NCBI RefSeq assembly: GCF_010729105.1
Contig: NZ_AP022573.1
Location: 1,798,001-1,862,000, forward strand
From: Mycobacterium saskatchewanense
Lineage (GTDB): Bacteria > Actinomycetota > Actinomycetes > Mycobacteriales > Mycobacteriaceae
Reading direction: 5' to 3'
Length of the DNA: 64,000 nucleotides
Shown here: positions 9,088 through 22,584 of the stretch, in pieces
Layout of the letters: every line of letters starts with the position of its first letter
Position numbering within the stretch: position 1 is the stretch's first letter
Program-made: the position numbers and the translations under genes
The notes under the pieces: model-generated
Database searches by the model: none
What the model was told of the DNA's origin: nothing
The model's input: only the letters and a program-made list of their open reading frames with translations

Positions 9088-12000
9088 CTCGACGACCCCC
9101 GTCCACTGGTGCGGGTCATGCGCCGGATCTGGCGCGCCGCCACCGACAACGTCGCGAGGTCCTTCTCACCGCTCTCCTGGATCTCCAACAGCGTGCGGCG
9201 GGCACGCTCCACGCGGGACGCGCTGATGTGCTCCCATTCGGCGATCTTCTGCTCGCCGCTTTCGTCGGGCTCCCCCACGGCGAGCACGTCGAAACACAAG
9301 GAGCGCAGCGAGGCGTAGATATCGTCGCGAATCGCCAAGCGCGCCAACGAATGCCAGCGGTCGTTACGGGGCAGCTCGGAAACCGCGGTCAACAGGCTGT
9401 CGGTGCCGAGCCGGTCCATCAGGGCGAAATAGGTGTCCGCCACCTCGGCGGCGTCTATCTCGGTGATGTCGCCGACGTCGATGATGTCCAGCAGGCTGAA
9501 GCGGTAGAGGCCGGCGGCGATAGTGTAGGCCAGGTCTTCGGGCGCGCCCTGCGACGCGAACTCCGCCGCCTCCTTCTCGACGATGGCCTTGTCGTCACCG
9601 CGCAGCCACTGCGACATCCGCGGCGTCAAATCCCCTACCTTGGCGGCGAACCGGTTGATCTCGGCGCCGACCGCGAGCGGCTGGGGGCGGTAGTTGAGCA
9701 GCCAGCGGCCGGCCCGGTCGATCAGCCGCCGGGTGTCCAGCGTGAGCCGGTCCGACACGGCGACAGGCAGGTTCGCCGCGCGGATCCGGCGCCAGATGTC
9801 CCCGACCCCGAATATCGCGTCGGTGGCGACGTAGGTGCGCACCGCATCGACCGACTTCACCCCGACGTCCTCGGTGATCCGGAAGGCGTAGCTGATGCCG
9901 GCGGTGTCCACCAGATCGTTGATGAGCATGGTGGTGACGATTTCGCGGCGTAGCTGGTGGTTGCGGATCTCGGGGGTGAACCGCTCCCGTAGCGGGGTCG
10001 GGAAGTAGAGCGGTATCCGGGAGGCGAAGACGTCTTGTTCGGGCAGCTCGGTGCCGAGCATCTCCTCTTTGAGCCCCAGCTTGACGTGCGCCATCAGCGT
10101 GGACAGCTCCGGCGAGGTCAGGCCGATGCCGGCCTCCGAGCGCCGGTGGATCTCCTTCTCCGTCGGCAGGGCTTCCAGTTCGCGGTTGAGCCCGCGTTCG
10201 TCGACCAGGTTCTGGATCAGCCGCGCATGCACGGGCAACAGGCTGGCCGCGTTGGCGCGACTGGTGCCGATCAGGTCGTTCTGCTCCTCGTTGTCGGTGA
10301 GTACCAACGTGGAAACCTCGTCGGTCATCGACTCCAGCAACGCTTTGCGTTCGTCGGCCCGCACTTTCCCGGCGGTCACCAGCGAGTCGATCAGGATCTT
10401 GATGTTGACCTCGTGGTCCGAGCAGTCCACCCCCGCCGAGTTGTCCATCGCGTCGGTGTTGATCCGCCCGCCCGACAGGTCGAACTCGACGCGGCCCAGC
10501 GCCGTGACGCCCAGGTTCCCGCCTTCGCCGATCACCTTGGCGCGCACCTGATGTGCGTTGACGCGCACCGGGTCGTTGGCGCGGTCGCCGACGTCGGCGT
10601 CGGACTCCGATTCGGCCTTGATGTAGGTGCCGATGCCGCCGTTGAAGAGCAGGTCCACCGGCGCCTGCAGGATCGCCTTGATCAGGTTGGGCGGGGACAT
10701 GTCGCTCACGTCGTCGTCGATGCCGAGCGCGTCGCGAACCTGAGGGCTGACCGGGATGGCCTTGTGTTCGCGGCTGTAGACCCCGCCGCCCTCGCTGATC
10801 AACGACTTGTCGTAATCGTCCCAGCTGGACCGCGGCAGGTCGAACATGCGCCGGCGTTCCGCCCACGACGCGGCGGCATCGGGATTGGGGTCGAGGAAGA
10901 TGTGCCGGTGGTCGAACGCGGCGATCAGCCTGATGTGCTCGCTCAGCAGCATGCCGTTGCCGAACACGTCGCCGCTCATGTCGCCGATGCCCACGACGGT
11001 GAAGTCCTCGGTCTGGGTGTCCACGCCCATTTCGCGGAAGTGCCGTTTGACGGCCTCCCACGCGCCCTTGGCGGTGATGCCCATGGCCTTGTGGTCGTAG
11101 CCGACCGATCCGCCGGACGCGAACGCGTCACCCAGCCAGAAGCCGTAGGACTTCGCGACGTCGTTGGCGATGTCGGAGAACGTCGCGGTGCCCTTGTCCG
11201 CAGCCACCACCAGGTAGGCGTCGTCGCCGTCGCGCCGCACCACGCCGGGCGGCGGGCTGACCTTCCCGGTGCCGTGGTCGACGTTGTCGGTCACGTCGAG
11301 CAGCCCGGAGATGAACAGCTGATAGCACGCGACGCCCTCGGCGCGGGTGGCGTCGCGGTCCGCGGCCTGGTCGCCGGTGGCCAGCGGCGGTCGCTTGACG
11401 ACGAAACCGCCCTTGGCCCCGACCGGCACGATGACGGCGTTCTTCACCGCCTGCGCCTTGACCAGGCCCAGGATCTCGGTGCGGAAGTCGTCGCGGCGGT
11501 CCGACCAGCGCAGGCCGCCCCGCGCCACCGGACCGAACCTCAGGTGCACGCCCTCCACCCGCGGGGAGTAGACGAAAATCTCGTACTTCGGGCGCGGCAG
11601 CGGCAGCTCGTCGACGAGCTGTGCGTCGAGCTTGAGCGCCAAGACATTGCGGCGGCGGGCCGAACCCTCGCGCGTCACAAAGTAATTGGTGCGCAACGTG
11701 GCCTGCACCAGCGACGCGAACGCGCGCAGGATGCGGTCGGTGTCCAGACTCACCAGCGCGTCGATGTCCTGCGCGACCGCCGTAGCGGCGGCCTGCGCGT
11801 CGCGGCTCGTGGACGACCGTTCGGGGTCGAAGAGGGCCTCGAACAGCGTGACCAGTGACCGGGCGGTCCTTGGGTGCTCGTTGAGCACCGACTCGATGTA
11901 CGACTGGCTGTACGGAAAGCCTGCCTGCCGAAGGTATTTCGCGTACGCCCGCAGGAGCACCACCTGCTGCCACGTCAGCCGCGCGCGCATGACCAGTTCG

Positions 12001-13928
12001 TTGAACCGGTCGACCTCGACGCGGCCCTGCCAGATGGCGGTGACCGCGTCGGCGAAACGCTGGGCGGTCGACTCGCGTTCCTCGGCCGTCGACGCTGCCG
12101 GGATGGTGGGGTGGGGCTGGATCTTGAACTGGTAGATCCACACTGACAGCCCGTCCGCGCGGGTGACCGTGAATGGCCGCTCCTCGAGCACCACGACGCC
12201 CATGCTCTGCAGCATGGGCAGCAGCTGGCTCAGCGAGGCGGCTCGGCCGCCGAGGAACCAGGTCAGCTGGGCGGCCCCCTCCTCGGCCCGGTCGGAGAAC
12301 ACCAGCTTGACCGAATCGTCCTGCAGCCGTTTGATGATCGCGATGTGATCGATGGCCTCGCCGGGAGTGACGGCCTGCTTGTAGACCTCAGAGAAGGCGG
12401 CGGCATAGTGCTCGGCATCGGTGTGGGAGACCGAGCCGTCCGGAAGGTCGGCGGCCGCGCCGATCAGCCGGTCGGTCCAGGTGCGCGCCGCCTCGCTCAG
12501 CAGACCCTGAATCCGGAGCCGGTTGCCTTCGGAGACATCGACCGCGTCCGCATCCTCGGGCAGGCGGACCATGAAATGCATGAGAGCCCAAGGTGATTCG
12601 CTCACACGGGCGGTGAATTCCAGTCGGGTACCGCCGAATTCGCGAACGAGGATGTCCTCGATCTGCAGCCGCACCTGGGTGGTGTAGCGGTCGCGGGGCA
12701 GGTAGACCAGGCAGGAGACGAAATACTGCAGCCGGTCGGCGCGCAGGAACAACAGCGCGTGCCGCTGCGATCCCAGGTCCACCACCGCTTTGGCCATCTT
12801 CAACAGCCGTTCGGCGCTGAGCGTGAACAGCTCCGAGCGCGGGACGGTCTGGATGACGTCGAGCAACAGCTGCCCGGGGTGAATCGGGTCGCTCTCGGCC
12901 ATCGTCAGCGCCTCGCGGACCCGCCGCGAAATCGTCGGAATCTCAAGCACATCGGCGTTCATGGCGGCGACGGTGAAGAGCCCGACGAACCGGTGCTCAA
13001 TGACGCCGTCGTCACCGCCGACGTCGTCGCGAACCGCGACGACATACGGGTACGCGCCGTAGCGCAGGTAGCTGCCCACCACCGACTGCGCCAGCACCAG
13101 CAGCTTGTCGTCGTCGGTCAGCCGGGGCCGCGAACCGGCGCGGGTACGCAGTACGCCCAGGCCCGGTGATCCGTCGCCGGACACCAGACCGTCGTGCACG
13201 CGGCAACGCTGGTAGCCCAGCAGGAGGAAGTTGCCGTCGGCCAGCCAGCGCAGGAGCCCGGCGACGTCGTCGCGGTCGGGCGCCGAGAAGCGCCCGCCGG
13301 CATTGGCCTCGACCTCCGAGGCCAGGTCGCACAGGGTGGAGATCAGTGTCGACGCGTCGCTGGCGACCTGCTGCACGTCGGACAGCACCTTGGGCAGCAG
13401 GCGCTCGACCTCGACGAGGCCCTTGCTGTCGACGGAAGGCTCCAGCTGCACGTGGATCCACGCCTCGCCGACGTATTGCGACGCGTCCGCCGGCTTCGGT
13501 TCGACGCTCTGCAGATCGCCCGCCGGATCGCGCCGCACATCGAAGACCGGGGTCATGATCGCGGCGTAGGCGACGCCGAGCCGGTGCAGCAGCACGGTGA
13601 CGGAGTCCATCAACATGCCACCGTGATCGGTGACGACCTGCAAAGCGGGCCCGAACCCGGCGGGGTCGTCCGGGGCGTAGACGGCGACACGGCTTTCACC
13701 GGCGGGGCGGCGCTCGCCGAGCCGATAGTGCGCGCCCAGCATCCCGGGACTCACGATGGTGGCGGGGACCGTCAGATCGACGGGTCCGGTCGCGGTGCCG
13801 GGCTCGTCACTGTGCGGACCGCGGTAGCTCTCGATGTAGGCGTTCGAGATCCACTCGGGAATGTCCTCGAAGTGACTGAAAGCGGTCCACGGCTTGAGAT
13901 CCTGCTTAGCCCCCGGATCGATCGTCAT
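9084..13928 (-). CDS. gdh: NAD-specific glutamate dehydrogenase, large (about 180 kDa) type
   Basis: 1614-residue enzyme converting glutamate to 2-oxoglutarate and ammonia with NAD, of the large L-GDH class. The N-terminal regulatory half contains ACT-like regions. The catalytic part lies around residues 770-1100. It includes [20 protein letters not shown], the substrate lysine region [14 protein letters not shown], and [16 protein letters not shown] for the nucleotide site. The ATG at 13928 (MTIDPGAK) matches the mycobacterial start; the upstream extension is not conserved. Length fits the M. tuberculosis protein (about 1620 residues). It heads an operon with the thioesterase and the Rv2474c-like gene. 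Confidence 0.95.
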   Translation of the reverse strand: MTIDPGAKQDLKPWTAFSHFEDIPEWISNAYIESYRGPHSDEPGTATGPVDLTVPATIVSPGMLGAHYRLGERRPAGESRVAVYAPDDPAGFGPALQVVTDHGGMLMDSVTVLLHRLGVAYAAIMTPVFDVRRDPAGDLQSVEPKPADASQYVGEAWIHVQLEPSVDSKGLVEVERLLPKVLSDVQQVASDASTLISTLCDLASEVEANAGGRFSAPDRDDVAGLLRWLADGNFLLLGYQRCRVHDGLVSGDGSPGLGVLRTRAGSRPRLTDDDKLLVLAQSVVGSYLRYGAYPYVVAVRDDVGGDDGVIEHRFVGLFTVAAMNADVLEIPTISRRVREALTMAESDPIHPGQLLLDVIQTVPRSELFTLSAERLLKMAKAVVDLGSQRHALLFLRADRLQYFVSCLVYLPRDRYTTQVRLQIEDILVREFGGTRLEFTARVSESPWALMHFMVRLPEDADAVDVSEGNRLRIQGLLSEAARTWTDRLIGAAADLPDGSVSHTDAEHYAAAFSEVYKQAVTPGEAIDHIAIIKRLQDDSVKLVFSDRAEEGAAQLTWFLGGRAASLSQLLPMLQSMGVVVLEERPFTVTRADGLSVWIYQFKIQPHPTIPAASTAEERESTAQRFADAVTAIWQGRVEVDRFNELVMRARLTWQQVVLLRAYAKYLRQAGFPYSQSYIESVLNEHPRTARSLVTLFEALFDPERSSTSRDAQAAATAVAQDIDALVSLDTDRILRAFASLVQATLRTNYFVTREGSARRRNVLALKLDAQLVDELPLPRPKYEIFVYSPRVEGVHLRFGPVARGGLRWSDRRDDFRTEILGLVKAQAVKNAVIVPVGAKGGFVVKRPPLATGDQAADRDATRAEGVACYQLFISGLLDVTDNVDHGTGKVSPPPGVVRRDGDDAYLVVAADKGTATFSDIANDVAKSYGFWLGDAFASGGSVGYDHKAMGITAKGAWEAVKRHFREMGVDTQTEDFTVVGIGDMSGDVFGNGMLLSEHIRLIAAFDHRHIFLDPNPDAAASWAERRRMFDLPRSSWDDYDKSLISEGGGVYSREHKAIPVSPQVRDALGIDDDVSDMSPPNLIKAILQAPVDLLFNGGIGTYIKAESESDADVGDRANDPVRVNAHQVRAKVIGEGGNLGVTALGRVEFDLSGGRINTDAMDNSAGVDCSDHEVNIKILIDSLVTAGKVRADERKALLESMTDEVSTLVLTDNEEQNDLIGTSRANAASLLPVHARLIQNLVDERGLNRELEALPTEKEIHRRSEAGIGLTSPELSTLMAHVKLGLKEEMLGTELPEQDVFASRIPLYFPTPLRERFTPEIRNHQLRREIVTTMLINDLVDTAGISYAFRITEDVGVKSVDAVRTYVATDAIFGVGDIWRRIRAANLPVAVSDRLTLDTRRLIDRAGRWLLNYRPQPLAVGAEINRFAAKVGDLTPRMSQWLRGDDKAIVEKEAAEFASQGAPEDLAYTIAAGLYRFSLLDIIDVGDITEIDAAEVADTYFALMDRLGTDSLLTAVSELPRNDRWHSLARLAIRDDIYASLRSLCFDVLAVGEPDESGEQKIAEWEHISASRVERARRTLLEIQESGEKDLATLSVAARQIRRMTRTSGRGSSS

Positions 13929-14013
13929 GCCGACTGCTCCCAACTCACGACGGTGCGACGCTGCCCCATCCGCCGACACTCCACGGCGTTCGCGGAGCGC
14001 GGCACAGCTGACC

Positions 14014-15690
<1,677 letters not shown>

Positions 15691-15770
15691 GCCGCGGTAT
15701 CGCCTTTCTGGTCTGCAGAGTGATCTCGCGGACCATCCTAGGCACCACCGCGGGGGTGCCGGGCCAGCGC

Positions 15771-16253
15771 CTAAGCCGACAGTGGCAGCCGAGCGGCCTG
15801 AGTGGGGTCGGCCTCGCCGCCCGACCCCTCGTCAGCGCCGGCGTCGGACGTTGCGGGGACCGTCCGGGTGGGAGCCTCCTCCGGGGAGGGACCCGTGTAG
15901 CCGGGCTTCTCGATGCGCACGATCGCGCGGGAGACATCCGGCCCCACCGACGTGGCGCGCATCTCCAGAGACGACCGACGATTGCCGTCGCGGTCCTCAT
16001 ACTCGCTCGTGTAGACGTGGCCCACCACGATCACCGGGGCGCCCTTGCCCAACGCCGCACCCACTCCGGTGACCAGCCTCCCCCAGCAACTCACGTTGAT
16101 GAACAGGGAGTTGCCCGGCTCCCAGCCGCCGTCGGCGGTGCGTCGTCGGGAATTGCTGGCCACCCGGAACTTCATGACCTCCTGGTTGCCGACCTGCCGG
16201 CGCTCGGGGTTGGTGACGATGTGGCCGACGACGGTAAGCGGGGTTTCGAACAT
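15771..16253 (-). CDS. Single-stranded DNA-binding protein, SsbB-like
   Basis: 160-residue protein with an OB-fold SSB domain over residues 1-110 (TVVGHIVTNPERR, SLFINVSCWGRLV, VVGHVYTSEYEDRDGNRR). A low-complexity acidic tail lacks the classical DDDIPF end. This is the second SSB type found in mycobacteria (Rv2478c position), associated with stress or recombination rather than replication; that role is family knowledge. The ATG at 16253 is preferred because the upstream extension is not SSB-like, and an AAGGAA motif lies just upstream. Confidence 0.9.
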   Translation of the reverse strand: MFETPLTVVGHIVTNPERRQVGNQEVMKFRVASNSRRRTADGGWEPGNSLFINVSCWGRLVTGVGAALGKGAPVIVVGHVYTSEYEDRDGNRRSSLEMRATSVGPDVSRAIVRIEKPGYTGPSPEEAPTRTVPATSDAGADEGSGGEADPTQAARLPLSA

Positions 16254-16433
16254 GGACTCATTCCTTTCGTGTTGCATGTGTCTGGTGCCCATTGGGCGCC
16301 AGACCACCGACAAACCGAACCGGATCGTGGTCAGGACGCTCGAAGCCTGTGCAGAAACCCGCGACTGTGGATGGATCGCGGAACCGCGGGCGTAACGTCG
16401 CCGCGAGAATCGGTCGCCGAAAGCGCGGTGGCG

Positions 16434-18521
16434 TTACGCTCGCGGATTCCCGTTGGGTTGGCCTGCGGTGGGACCAGATGTCTCCCGGCGCGCCAGCTCG
16501 GCCAGCATCGCGTTGTAGGCCGCCAGCTCGGCGTCGTCGTCGCGGTCGGCGGCGCGGTCGAGCCGCCGGGCGGTCCGCTCGTCGCTGCGCGCCCACTGCA
16601 CCAGCAGCGCGAGCATCACGATGACCAGCGGCACCTCCCCCGCCGCCCAGGCGATGCCGCCGCCCAAGCGCTGGTCGCCGAGCAGGTCGGTGTGCCAGCT
16701 CAATCCGAGCGACCGGTAATAGTCGGCGCCGAGCACCTTCCGGGTGCCCATCAGCACCACCCCGAAGAACGCGTGCAGCGGCAGGGACGCGAACACGACG
16801 CCCACCTTGGCCAGCGGCGGGATGGGCCGCGGTGTGGGGTCGACCCCGATCACGATCCAATAGAACACGTAGCCGCTGAGCAGGAAGTGCACGTTCATCG
16901 CCACGTGTCCGGCGTGGCTGCTGACCGCGGTGTCGAAGAGGTTCGAGAGGTACAGCCCGTAGAACCCGGAGACGAACAGCACGGTGGCCACCACCGGGTT
17001 CGTGACGAATCTCGAGTACCGGCTGTGCAGTGCGGCCAGCAGCCATTCGCGCATCCCGGGCGGGTCGTCACGGCCGGCGGCCGGCAGGGCCCGCAGCGCC
17101 AGGCTGACCGGGGCGCCGAGCACCAACAGGATCGGGACGAGCATCGAAAGCCCCATGTGGGCGACCATGTGCACGCTGAACATCGCCGGCATGTAGCGGC
17201 CGACGCCCGACGACGTCACGAACAGCAACGCGAAGCAGCCGAGCAGCCAGGCCAGGATCCGGCCCCGCGGCCAACTGTCGCCGCGGCGGCGCAGCCGTAC
17301 GACCGCCGCCACGTAGAGCACGGCAAAGACGATCGCGGCCGTGCCGAAGATCAGGTCGAAGCGCCAGTCGAAGAGGATGCGGGCCACGGTCGGCGGTCCG
17401 TCGAAGTCGTATCCGATCTCCGCCTCGGGGATCGACGGCAACCGGTTGCGAGGCGGTGGCGGTGGCGTGCGGCCCAGCCCGACGGCGACGCCGAACGTGA
17501 CGCCGAATAACGCCGCCTCGGTCAGCGCGAGCCGGACGAGGGCGCGTCGTGCGGCGGCGCGTCCCGGGTTGGTTTGCAACCCGGCCACCGCGGTGCGCCG
17601 CTGGCGCCAGCCGAGCACGCCGAGCGCGCACAGCGCGGCGAGCTTGGCCACCACGAGCCGGCCGTAGTCGGTGGTCAGCAGGTCCGACGGCACCACGCGC
17701 ACCAGTGCGTTGACGACGCCGCTGAGCGCCATCGCGACCCAGCACCACAGTGCGAGCGCGGAAAATCGCCGGGCCGCCAGGCCGAGGTGGTCGCCGCCGC
17801 GCAGCGCATGCGCGAGCAGTGCGAGGAGGCCGCCGGCCCACAGGCTGGCGGCGACCAGGTGGATCAGCAGGGCGTTGGTGCCCAGGTCGTGCGAACCGCC
17901 GGCCGACGAGTGACCGGTCAGCCCGAGCGGAATGAGAGTCACCAGCGATCCCAGGAGCAGCAGCGGCGTCCAGGACCAGCGCAGCACCGACAGGCTGGCC
18001 AGCGTGACCACGGCGGCCAGCACCGCGGTCCAGCGCCAGGCTGAGGCGGTGTTGATCAGGCCGGCCAGCGACCAGATTTGCACCGGGTTGAGGTGATCGC
18101 TCAGGCGCTGGCCCGAGACGTCGGACACGGTCAGCGGGACCAGCAGGGCGGCGCACACCGCCCACGCCCCCGACGCCACCGTGCCCACGCGAAGCGCTCG
18201 GTACCCGCCGGCGTCGAGGACGCCGCTGCGTTGCGGCGGTGTCAGGAACGCCGCGAAGAGGAACGACCCGACCGCCAGGACCGCCGCGATCTCCCCCGCC
18301 GCGCGGACGAACGGCAGCCCCAGGGTGGTGGCCGGTCCCGGGTCGGGCAGGCCGGTGGCGGTCAGCGCGTCGGCCAGCGACAGCGCCCCGACGCCGGCCG
18401 CCGTGCAGCCGGCGAGGATCGCGACGCCGAGCAGCAGCGGCCATACGGGCGCGCGGCGCCCGGTCGGCGCCGTTTCGATGGCCCGGTCAGCGTTCTCACC
18501 GACGGGCCGGGTAACGGTCAT
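16434..18521 (-). CDS. CopD/CtaG-like multi-pass membrane protein (copper import or cytochrome oxidase assembly)
   Basis: 695-residue integral membrane protein with more than ten hydrophobic segments. The N-terminal 400 residues resemble the copper resistance D (CopD) family (HSSAGGSHDLGTNALLIHLVAASLW contains conserved His). The C-terminal 280 residues resemble CtaG of caa3 oxidase assembly (MFSVHMVAHMGLSMLVP, HFLLSGYVFYWIVIGVDP, MGTRKVL). Mycobacteria have homologues such as Rv0102. It lies between the SSB and plsB2, where I do not expect it in M. tuberculosis. Copper handling for respiratory oxidase assembly is the likely role, by family. Confidence 0.82.
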   Translation of the reverse strand: MTVTRPVGENADRAIETAPTGRRAPVWPLLLGVAILAGCTAAGVGALSLADALTATGLPDPGPATTLGLPFVRAAGEIAAVLAVGSFLFAAFLTPPQRSGVLDAGGYRALRVGTVASGAWAVCAALLVPLTVSDVSGQRLSDHLNPVQIWSLAGLINTASAWRWTAVLAAVVTLASLSVLRWSWTPLLLLGSLVTLIPLGLTGHSSAGGSHDLGTNALLIHLVAASLWAGGLLALLAHALRGGDHLGLAARRFSALALWCWVAMALSGVVNALVRVVPSDLLTTDYGRLVVAKLAALCALGVLGWRQRRTAVAGLQTNPGRAAARRALVRLALTEAALFGVTFGVAVGLGRTPPPPPRNRLPSIPEAEIGYDFDGPPTVARILFDWRFDLIFGTAAIVFAVLYVAAVVRLRRRGDSWPRGRILAWLLGCFALLFVTSSGVGRYMPAMFSVHMVAHMGLSMLVPILLVLGAPVSLALRALPAAGRDDPPGMREWLLAALHSRYSRFVTNPVVATVLFVSGFYGLYLSNLFDTAVSSHAGHVAMNVHFLLSGYVFYWIVIGVDPTPRPIPPLAKVGVVFASLPLHAFFGVVLMGTRKVLGADYYRSLGLSWHTDLLGDQRLGGGIAWAAGEVPLVIVMLALLVQWARSDERTARRLDRAADRDDDAELAAYNAMLAELARRETSGPTAGQPNGNPRA

Positions 18522-18550
18522 GCACCCAGGGTATGGGCGGCGAGCGGCAA

Positions 18551-20905
18551 CTACGGAGCCTGGCCGTCCGGTCGGCTCCGTCGCGCCTCGGCCTCGCGGG
18601 CGACGAACTGGGCGCGGGCGAGCTTGCCCACGTAGTCACAGTCGCGCAGGATGTCGCGCAACTCCCGACGGAAGGCGGCGCGCCGCTCGGGCAGGCCGGG
18701 CCCGGGCGCGATCAGGTCTTGGTCGGCCACCACCTGATAGGCGGTGGTGAACAGTAGCGTCGACACGGATTCGCTGCTGCGCACCCGGGTCTGTGCCACG
18801 TATTGCCGGCCGACGCCGAGTGCCGCCTTCGTGAGCTCCTTCTGGCTGACATCCGCCGCCGCATCACGCAAGACGTCGGCGACGATCTCGTAAGCCTCGA
18901 AGAACACGCGCAACATCGCGTCTGCCATGAGCGGACGCTTGGCGAGCAGCAGCCCCTCGATCTCGTCGCCGCCGGCGGTGACGTGCGCCTCCCAATCGTC
19001 GTGCCACGCCATTTCTTCGGCGACGTTGGCGCGGAACGCCGCCGAGTCGGCGAAGTAGAAGTCGAATTTCAGCAGATCGCGCAGCCGCATGGCCTGGGAC
19101 CAGAACGCCTCCATGCGGTCACCGCCGGCCCGTTTGGCGTGCGCCAGAGCCAGCTCGACGATGGAGGTCTCGAGGAAGGCGTGGATGACCGAGTTCCGGT
19201 AGAACGCCGCGGCGTGTTCCTCGTCGGGCCCGATCAGCCACACCGGTTCCCGGCCGCCGTCGACGCGGGTGATCGGGTGCTCGTTGGACAGGGTGTCGAC
19301 CGCCGCGCGCACGCCCTCGCGCGTACGGAGCCGCAGCGCGCTCGTCGACATCGGGATCTGTTTGCGCTCGAGGTAGTCCAGCGAGTCCTGCAAGGTGTGG
19401 TGCAGCTGACCGAGCGTCAACGCCGCGCCGCGGGTGGTCAACAGCAGCGCGCACACCAAACCGGTGGCCGTGACCGGCGTCGACTGCAGGATCCGCCAAG
19501 CCACCTCGAACGACATCTTCTGCAGCGCAAGCTTTTTGGCGTCAGGATCATGGACCAACGAGCCGTGCGGTGGACCGAGGTATTGGCGCATCGAGACCGC
19601 CTCGGGGAAGCGGACATAGATCTTGCCGTAGTTGCGCTCCCCCTGCGCCCGGATGAAGTTGTACAGCCAGCCGAGGCCCTCGGGAGTCTTTTCCCCGCCG
19701 CGGGCGTACGCGGCGTACTCGGCGGTCTCGTGTAACTGGTCGAAACTGATCGACACCGGCTGCAAGAGGATGTCTTCGCTGCGGCCGTCCAGGTAGGCGT
19801 CGGCCACATAGGCCAACAGACCGAGCTTGGGCGGCAACATCTTTCCGGTGCGCGACCGGGTGCCCTCGATGGACCAGCTCAGGTTGAACCGCTTCTCGAC
19901 GATGTAGCCGACGTACTCGCGCAGGACGTACTTGTAGAGCGCGTTGTCGCCGATGTTGCGGCGAATGAAGATGACGCCGGAACGGCGCAGCAGCGGTCCC
20001 ATCGCCCCGAACGACAGGTTGATGCCCGCGAACACGTGCACCGGCGGGAGCCGGTTCTCCTGCATCGCCACCGGCAGCACCGCGCCGTCGATGTAGGACC
20101 GGTGGGAGAACAGCAGCACGGCCGGGTGCGTCTCCAGGGCGGCGCGCATCGCCGCGACCTGGTATTCGTCGTAGTCGAATTCGGGGTCGAATCCGCGGCT
20201 GAGCGCCCTGCCCAGGACGCCGACCAGGTCGACGGACACCCGGCTCCAGCCGGTGGAGAGCTCGTCGAGCATCCGCCCGGCCTCTTCGACGGTGGCGCCG
20301 GGAATCTTCTTGAGGCCGGCGCGAAACCGGGCCGATGCCAAAATTTCCGGCTTCACCAGCCGCGGGGACTTGTACTGCGGCCCCAGGATTCGATACTCGA
20401 CGCGTTCGATCGCCAGGATGGCGCGGCGGATGACGAACTGGGCGAAGTCGCTCTTCTCCTGCCCGACGGTGGTGTCGCGCCACTGCTGGCGGAGTTCAGA
20501 CACCTTGGCGGACTCGCCGGCCACCACCCGGGCACGGTACGGGGCGCTGCGCAGGATCTGTCGCTGCCGCCGCTCGTTGGGGTGGTAGGGGTCACGCCCG
20601 GGCAGCAGCCCGGCCACCTTGGCGACCCGGCCCCGGTCCGCGGGCGGCAGCCAGAACACCCGCACCGGGACGATCGAGCGGTCGTCCCCGGATTCGAACT
20701 GCGCCGCCAGCGCAGTCAGCACCGCGGGCGGCGCGTCGGGCTGCGGCAGCTCGATCACGTCGAAATGCGCCGCCGGGTTGGCGGCGCGTTGCCGGGCCAA
20801 CCAGGCCGTCACCAACTCTTTTTCGACCGGCGAGGTCATGGACGCCAACACCAGCGAGTCTTGGGCGGTCAGGACTGCGCTGGTGTCCGCGGCCGGCTGG
20901 GTCAT
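18551..20905 (-). CDS. plsB2: Glycerol-3-phosphate acyltransferase
   Basis: 784-residue membrane-associated enzyme that acylates glycerol-3-phosphate at the first step of phospholipid and triacylglycerol synthesis. The acyltransferase motifs are in order: block [10 protein letters not shown] (HxxxxD, about residue 278), [12 protein letters not shown], block [14 protein letters not shown] and VSISFDQL. The ATG at 20905 overlaps the 3' end of plsC by 4 bp (ATGG with TGA). Together with plsC and the WS/DGAT gene it makes a lipid-assembly operon, all on the minus strand with overlapping ends. Confidence 0.95.
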   Translation of the reverse strand: MTQPAADTSAVLTAQDSLVLASMTSPVEKELVTAWLARQRAANPAAHFDVIELPQPDAPPAVLTALAAQFESGDDRSIVPVRVFWLPPADRGRVAKVAGLLPGRDPYHPNERRQRQILRSAPYRARVVAGESAKVSELRQQWRDTTVGQEKSDFAQFVIRRAILAIERVEYRILGPQYKSPRLVKPEILASARFRAGLKKIPGATVEEAGRMLDELSTGWSRVSVDLVGVLGRALSRGFDPEFDYDEYQVAAMRAALETHPAVLLFSHRSYIDGAVLPVAMQENRLPPVHVFAGINLSFGAMGPLLRRSGVIFIRRNIGDNALYKYVLREYVGYIVEKRFNLSWSIEGTRSRTGKMLPPKLGLLAYVADAYLDGRSEDILLQPVSISFDQLHETAEYAAYARGGEKTPEGLGWLYNFIRAQGERNYGKIYVRFPEAVSMRQYLGPPHGSLVHDPDAKKLALQKMSFEVAWRILQSTPVTATGLVCALLLTTRGAALTLGQLHHTLQDSLDYLERKQIPMSTSALRLRTREGVRAAVDTLSNEHPITRVDGGREPVWLIGPDEEHAAAFYRNSVIHAFLETSIVELALAHAKRAGGDRMEAFWSQAMRLRDLLKFDFYFADSAAFRANVAEEMAWHDDWEAHVTAGGDEIEGLLLAKRPLMADAMLRVFFEAYEIVADVLRDAAADVSQKELTKAALGVGRQYVAQTRVRSSESVSTLLFTTAYQVVADQDLIAPGPGLPERRAAFRRELRDILRDCDYVGKLARAQFVAREAEARRSRPDGQAP

Positions 20906-22584
20906 GGCGGCGAGCCCGCCGACTCGGCACTGGGCAGGTCGGCCTGGGCTGGCGCTGTTTTCGGCGTGACCTTCTTCGCCGGGGCCTTGGCGGCCGCCTT
21001 GGCCGGTGCCTTCTTGGGGGCAGCCTTCTTCGCGGGCGTCTTCTGGCCCTTGGCTTTGGCCGCCGCCTTCTTCTCGGCGTACAGGTTCACCTCGGGCAGC
21101 GCGTCGACGGGCCAGTTGGCCAGCGTGTCCAGATACAGCTGGCGGACCGCGGCGATGCGTTCGGGCAGGTCCTCGAGCGTCCAGTCCTGCACCGAGATGG
21201 GCGGGAAGACGGCGACGTCGACGGTGCCGGGGTTGATCGTGGTCGAGTTGCGGGCCGCGACAATTTCCGCGTTGCGGATGACGATCGGCACGATCGGGAT
21301 CCCGACCGCCATCGCGATTCGGAACGCGCCCTTCTTGAACGGCCCCACCTCGGTGGTGTCGATCCGGGTGCCCTCCGGGGCGATCACGATCGACAGCCCC
21401 TTTCGGGCGAGCTCTTCGACCTGGTGCAGCGACTCCACCGCGGCGACCGGATCGTCGCGATCGATGAACGCGGCGTCCATCGCCTTGCCGATCGTGCCCA
21501 TGATCGGATCCTTGGCCAGTTCCTTCTTGCCCACCGCGGTCCAGTTGTCGCGCACGAGGGCGCCGGTGATCACCGGGTCGACCTGGTTGCGGTGGTTGAA
21601 GATGAAGACCGCGGGGCGCTGCGCGGTGAGGTTCTCTCTGCCGATGACGTTGAGGTTCACGCCGGTCGTCGCCAGCAGCATCTGCGAGAACGTGGAGGTG
21701 AAGAAGTTGACGCCGCGGCGCCGGCTGCGGGTCAGGACGCCGATCCCGACCGCGCCGGCCGCGACCGGGAAGAGCGAACCGAAACCGGCCAGCGTCCGCA
21801 GTTGCCGGCGCAGGCCCACGGGTCCGCGGCTGTTGAACCTCAGGATCGGCCAGCCGCGGCGCCTGGCGACGGCGGCCATCTTGCCCTCGGGGTTGGTCGG
21901 CCGGGGATTGCCGACCAGGTACATCAGCGCGACGTCCTCGTCGCCGTCGGCGTAGAAGTAGCTGTCCTTGAGGTCGATGCCGTGCTCGGCGGCGAATCGC
22001 TGCACCGCGGCGGCCTTCCCCGGTCCCCACAGGATCGGCTTCTCCACCCCGCCGGTGAGCAGCCCGTCCTCGGTGGTCTCGAACTTGTTGGTGAGCATGT
22101 TGGAGATGCCGAGGAATCGCGCCACCGGGTTGACCTGGATGGTCAGCGCCGACGAGCTCAGGACGACGGTGTGTCCGCGCGCGACATGCGCGCGCACCAG
22201 TTCGCGCATCTCGGGGTAGATGCGCGACTCGATCCGCTGGACGAACAACCGCTCGCCGATCTCCTCCAGGTCGTCGATCAGCCGTCCGGCCAGCGCCGCG
22301 GCGGCCTTGCCGATCAGGTCTTCGAACTCGATGCGCCCGAGCGTGTGGCTCAGGCCGGCCTGAATCATGCTGAGTAGCTCGCCCACACCCATGTCGCGGC
22401 GCAGGAGGCGCTCCTGGGTGAGGATGACGGCGGTGAAGCCGGCCACCAGCGTTCCGTCGAGGTCGAAGAAGGCCCCGATTTGGGGTCCGGGCGGACTGGC
22501 CATGATCTCGGCCACCGAGCCGGGCAGCCGCATATCCGTTGACTGGTTGGTCGTTTCGCGGGCGCTTTCTTCTGAGGCGCTCAT
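20902..22584 (-). CDS. plsC: Bifunctional HAD phosphatase / 1-acylglycerol-3-phosphate acyltransferase
   Basis: 560-residue fusion. The N-terminal domain is HAD-type (motif [13 protein letters not shown] about residue 39, motif II VLSSSA, motif [15 protein letters not shown]). The C-terminal domain is a PlsC acyltransferase (HRNQVDP HxxxxD-like block, then APEGTRIDT). It produces phosphatidic acid from lyso-phosphatidic acid; the HAD part is annotated as phosphoserine-phosphatase-like in mycobacteria. The final 55 residues are a Lys/Ala/Pro-rich, histone-H1-like tail. The start ATG at 22584 overlaps the stop of the upstream WS/DGAT gene (ATGA). It corresponds to Rv2483c. Confidence 0.93.
   Translation of the reverse strand: MSASEESARETTNQSTDMRLPGSVAEIMASPPGPQIGAFFDLDGTLVAGFTAVILTQERLLRRDMGVGELLSMIQAGLSHTLGRIEFEDLIGKAAAALAGRLIDDLEEIGERLFVQRIESRIYPEMRELVRAHVARGHTVVLSSSALTIQVNPVARFLGISNMLTNKFETTEDGLLTGGVEKPILWGPGKAAAVQRFAAEHGIDLKDSYFYADGDEDVALMYLVGNPRPTNPEGKMAAVARRRGWPILRFNSRGPVGLRRQLRTLAGFGSLFPVAAGAVGIGVLTRSRRRGVNFFTSTFSQMLLATTGVNLNVIGRENLTAQRPAVFIFNHRNQVDPVITGALVRDNWTAVGKKELAKDPIMGTIGKAMDAAFIDRDDPVAAVESLHQVEELARKGLSIVIAPEGTRIDTTEVGPFKKGAFRIAMAVGIPIVPIVIRNAEIVAARNSTTINPGTVDVAVFPPISVQDWTLEDLPERIAAVRQLYLDTLANWPVDALPEVNLYAEKKAAAKAKGQKTPAKKAAPKKAPAKAAAKAPAKKVTPKTAPAQADLPSAESAGSPP

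Noticed and set aside
10035..11858. Plus-strand frame of 607 codons
   Set aside because: Antisense shadow of gdh with no recognisable domain and biased composition.
15720..17510. Plus-strand frame of 596 codons
   Set aside because: Antisense to ssb and the CtaG-like gene; His/Arg/Gln-rich artefact of GC bias.
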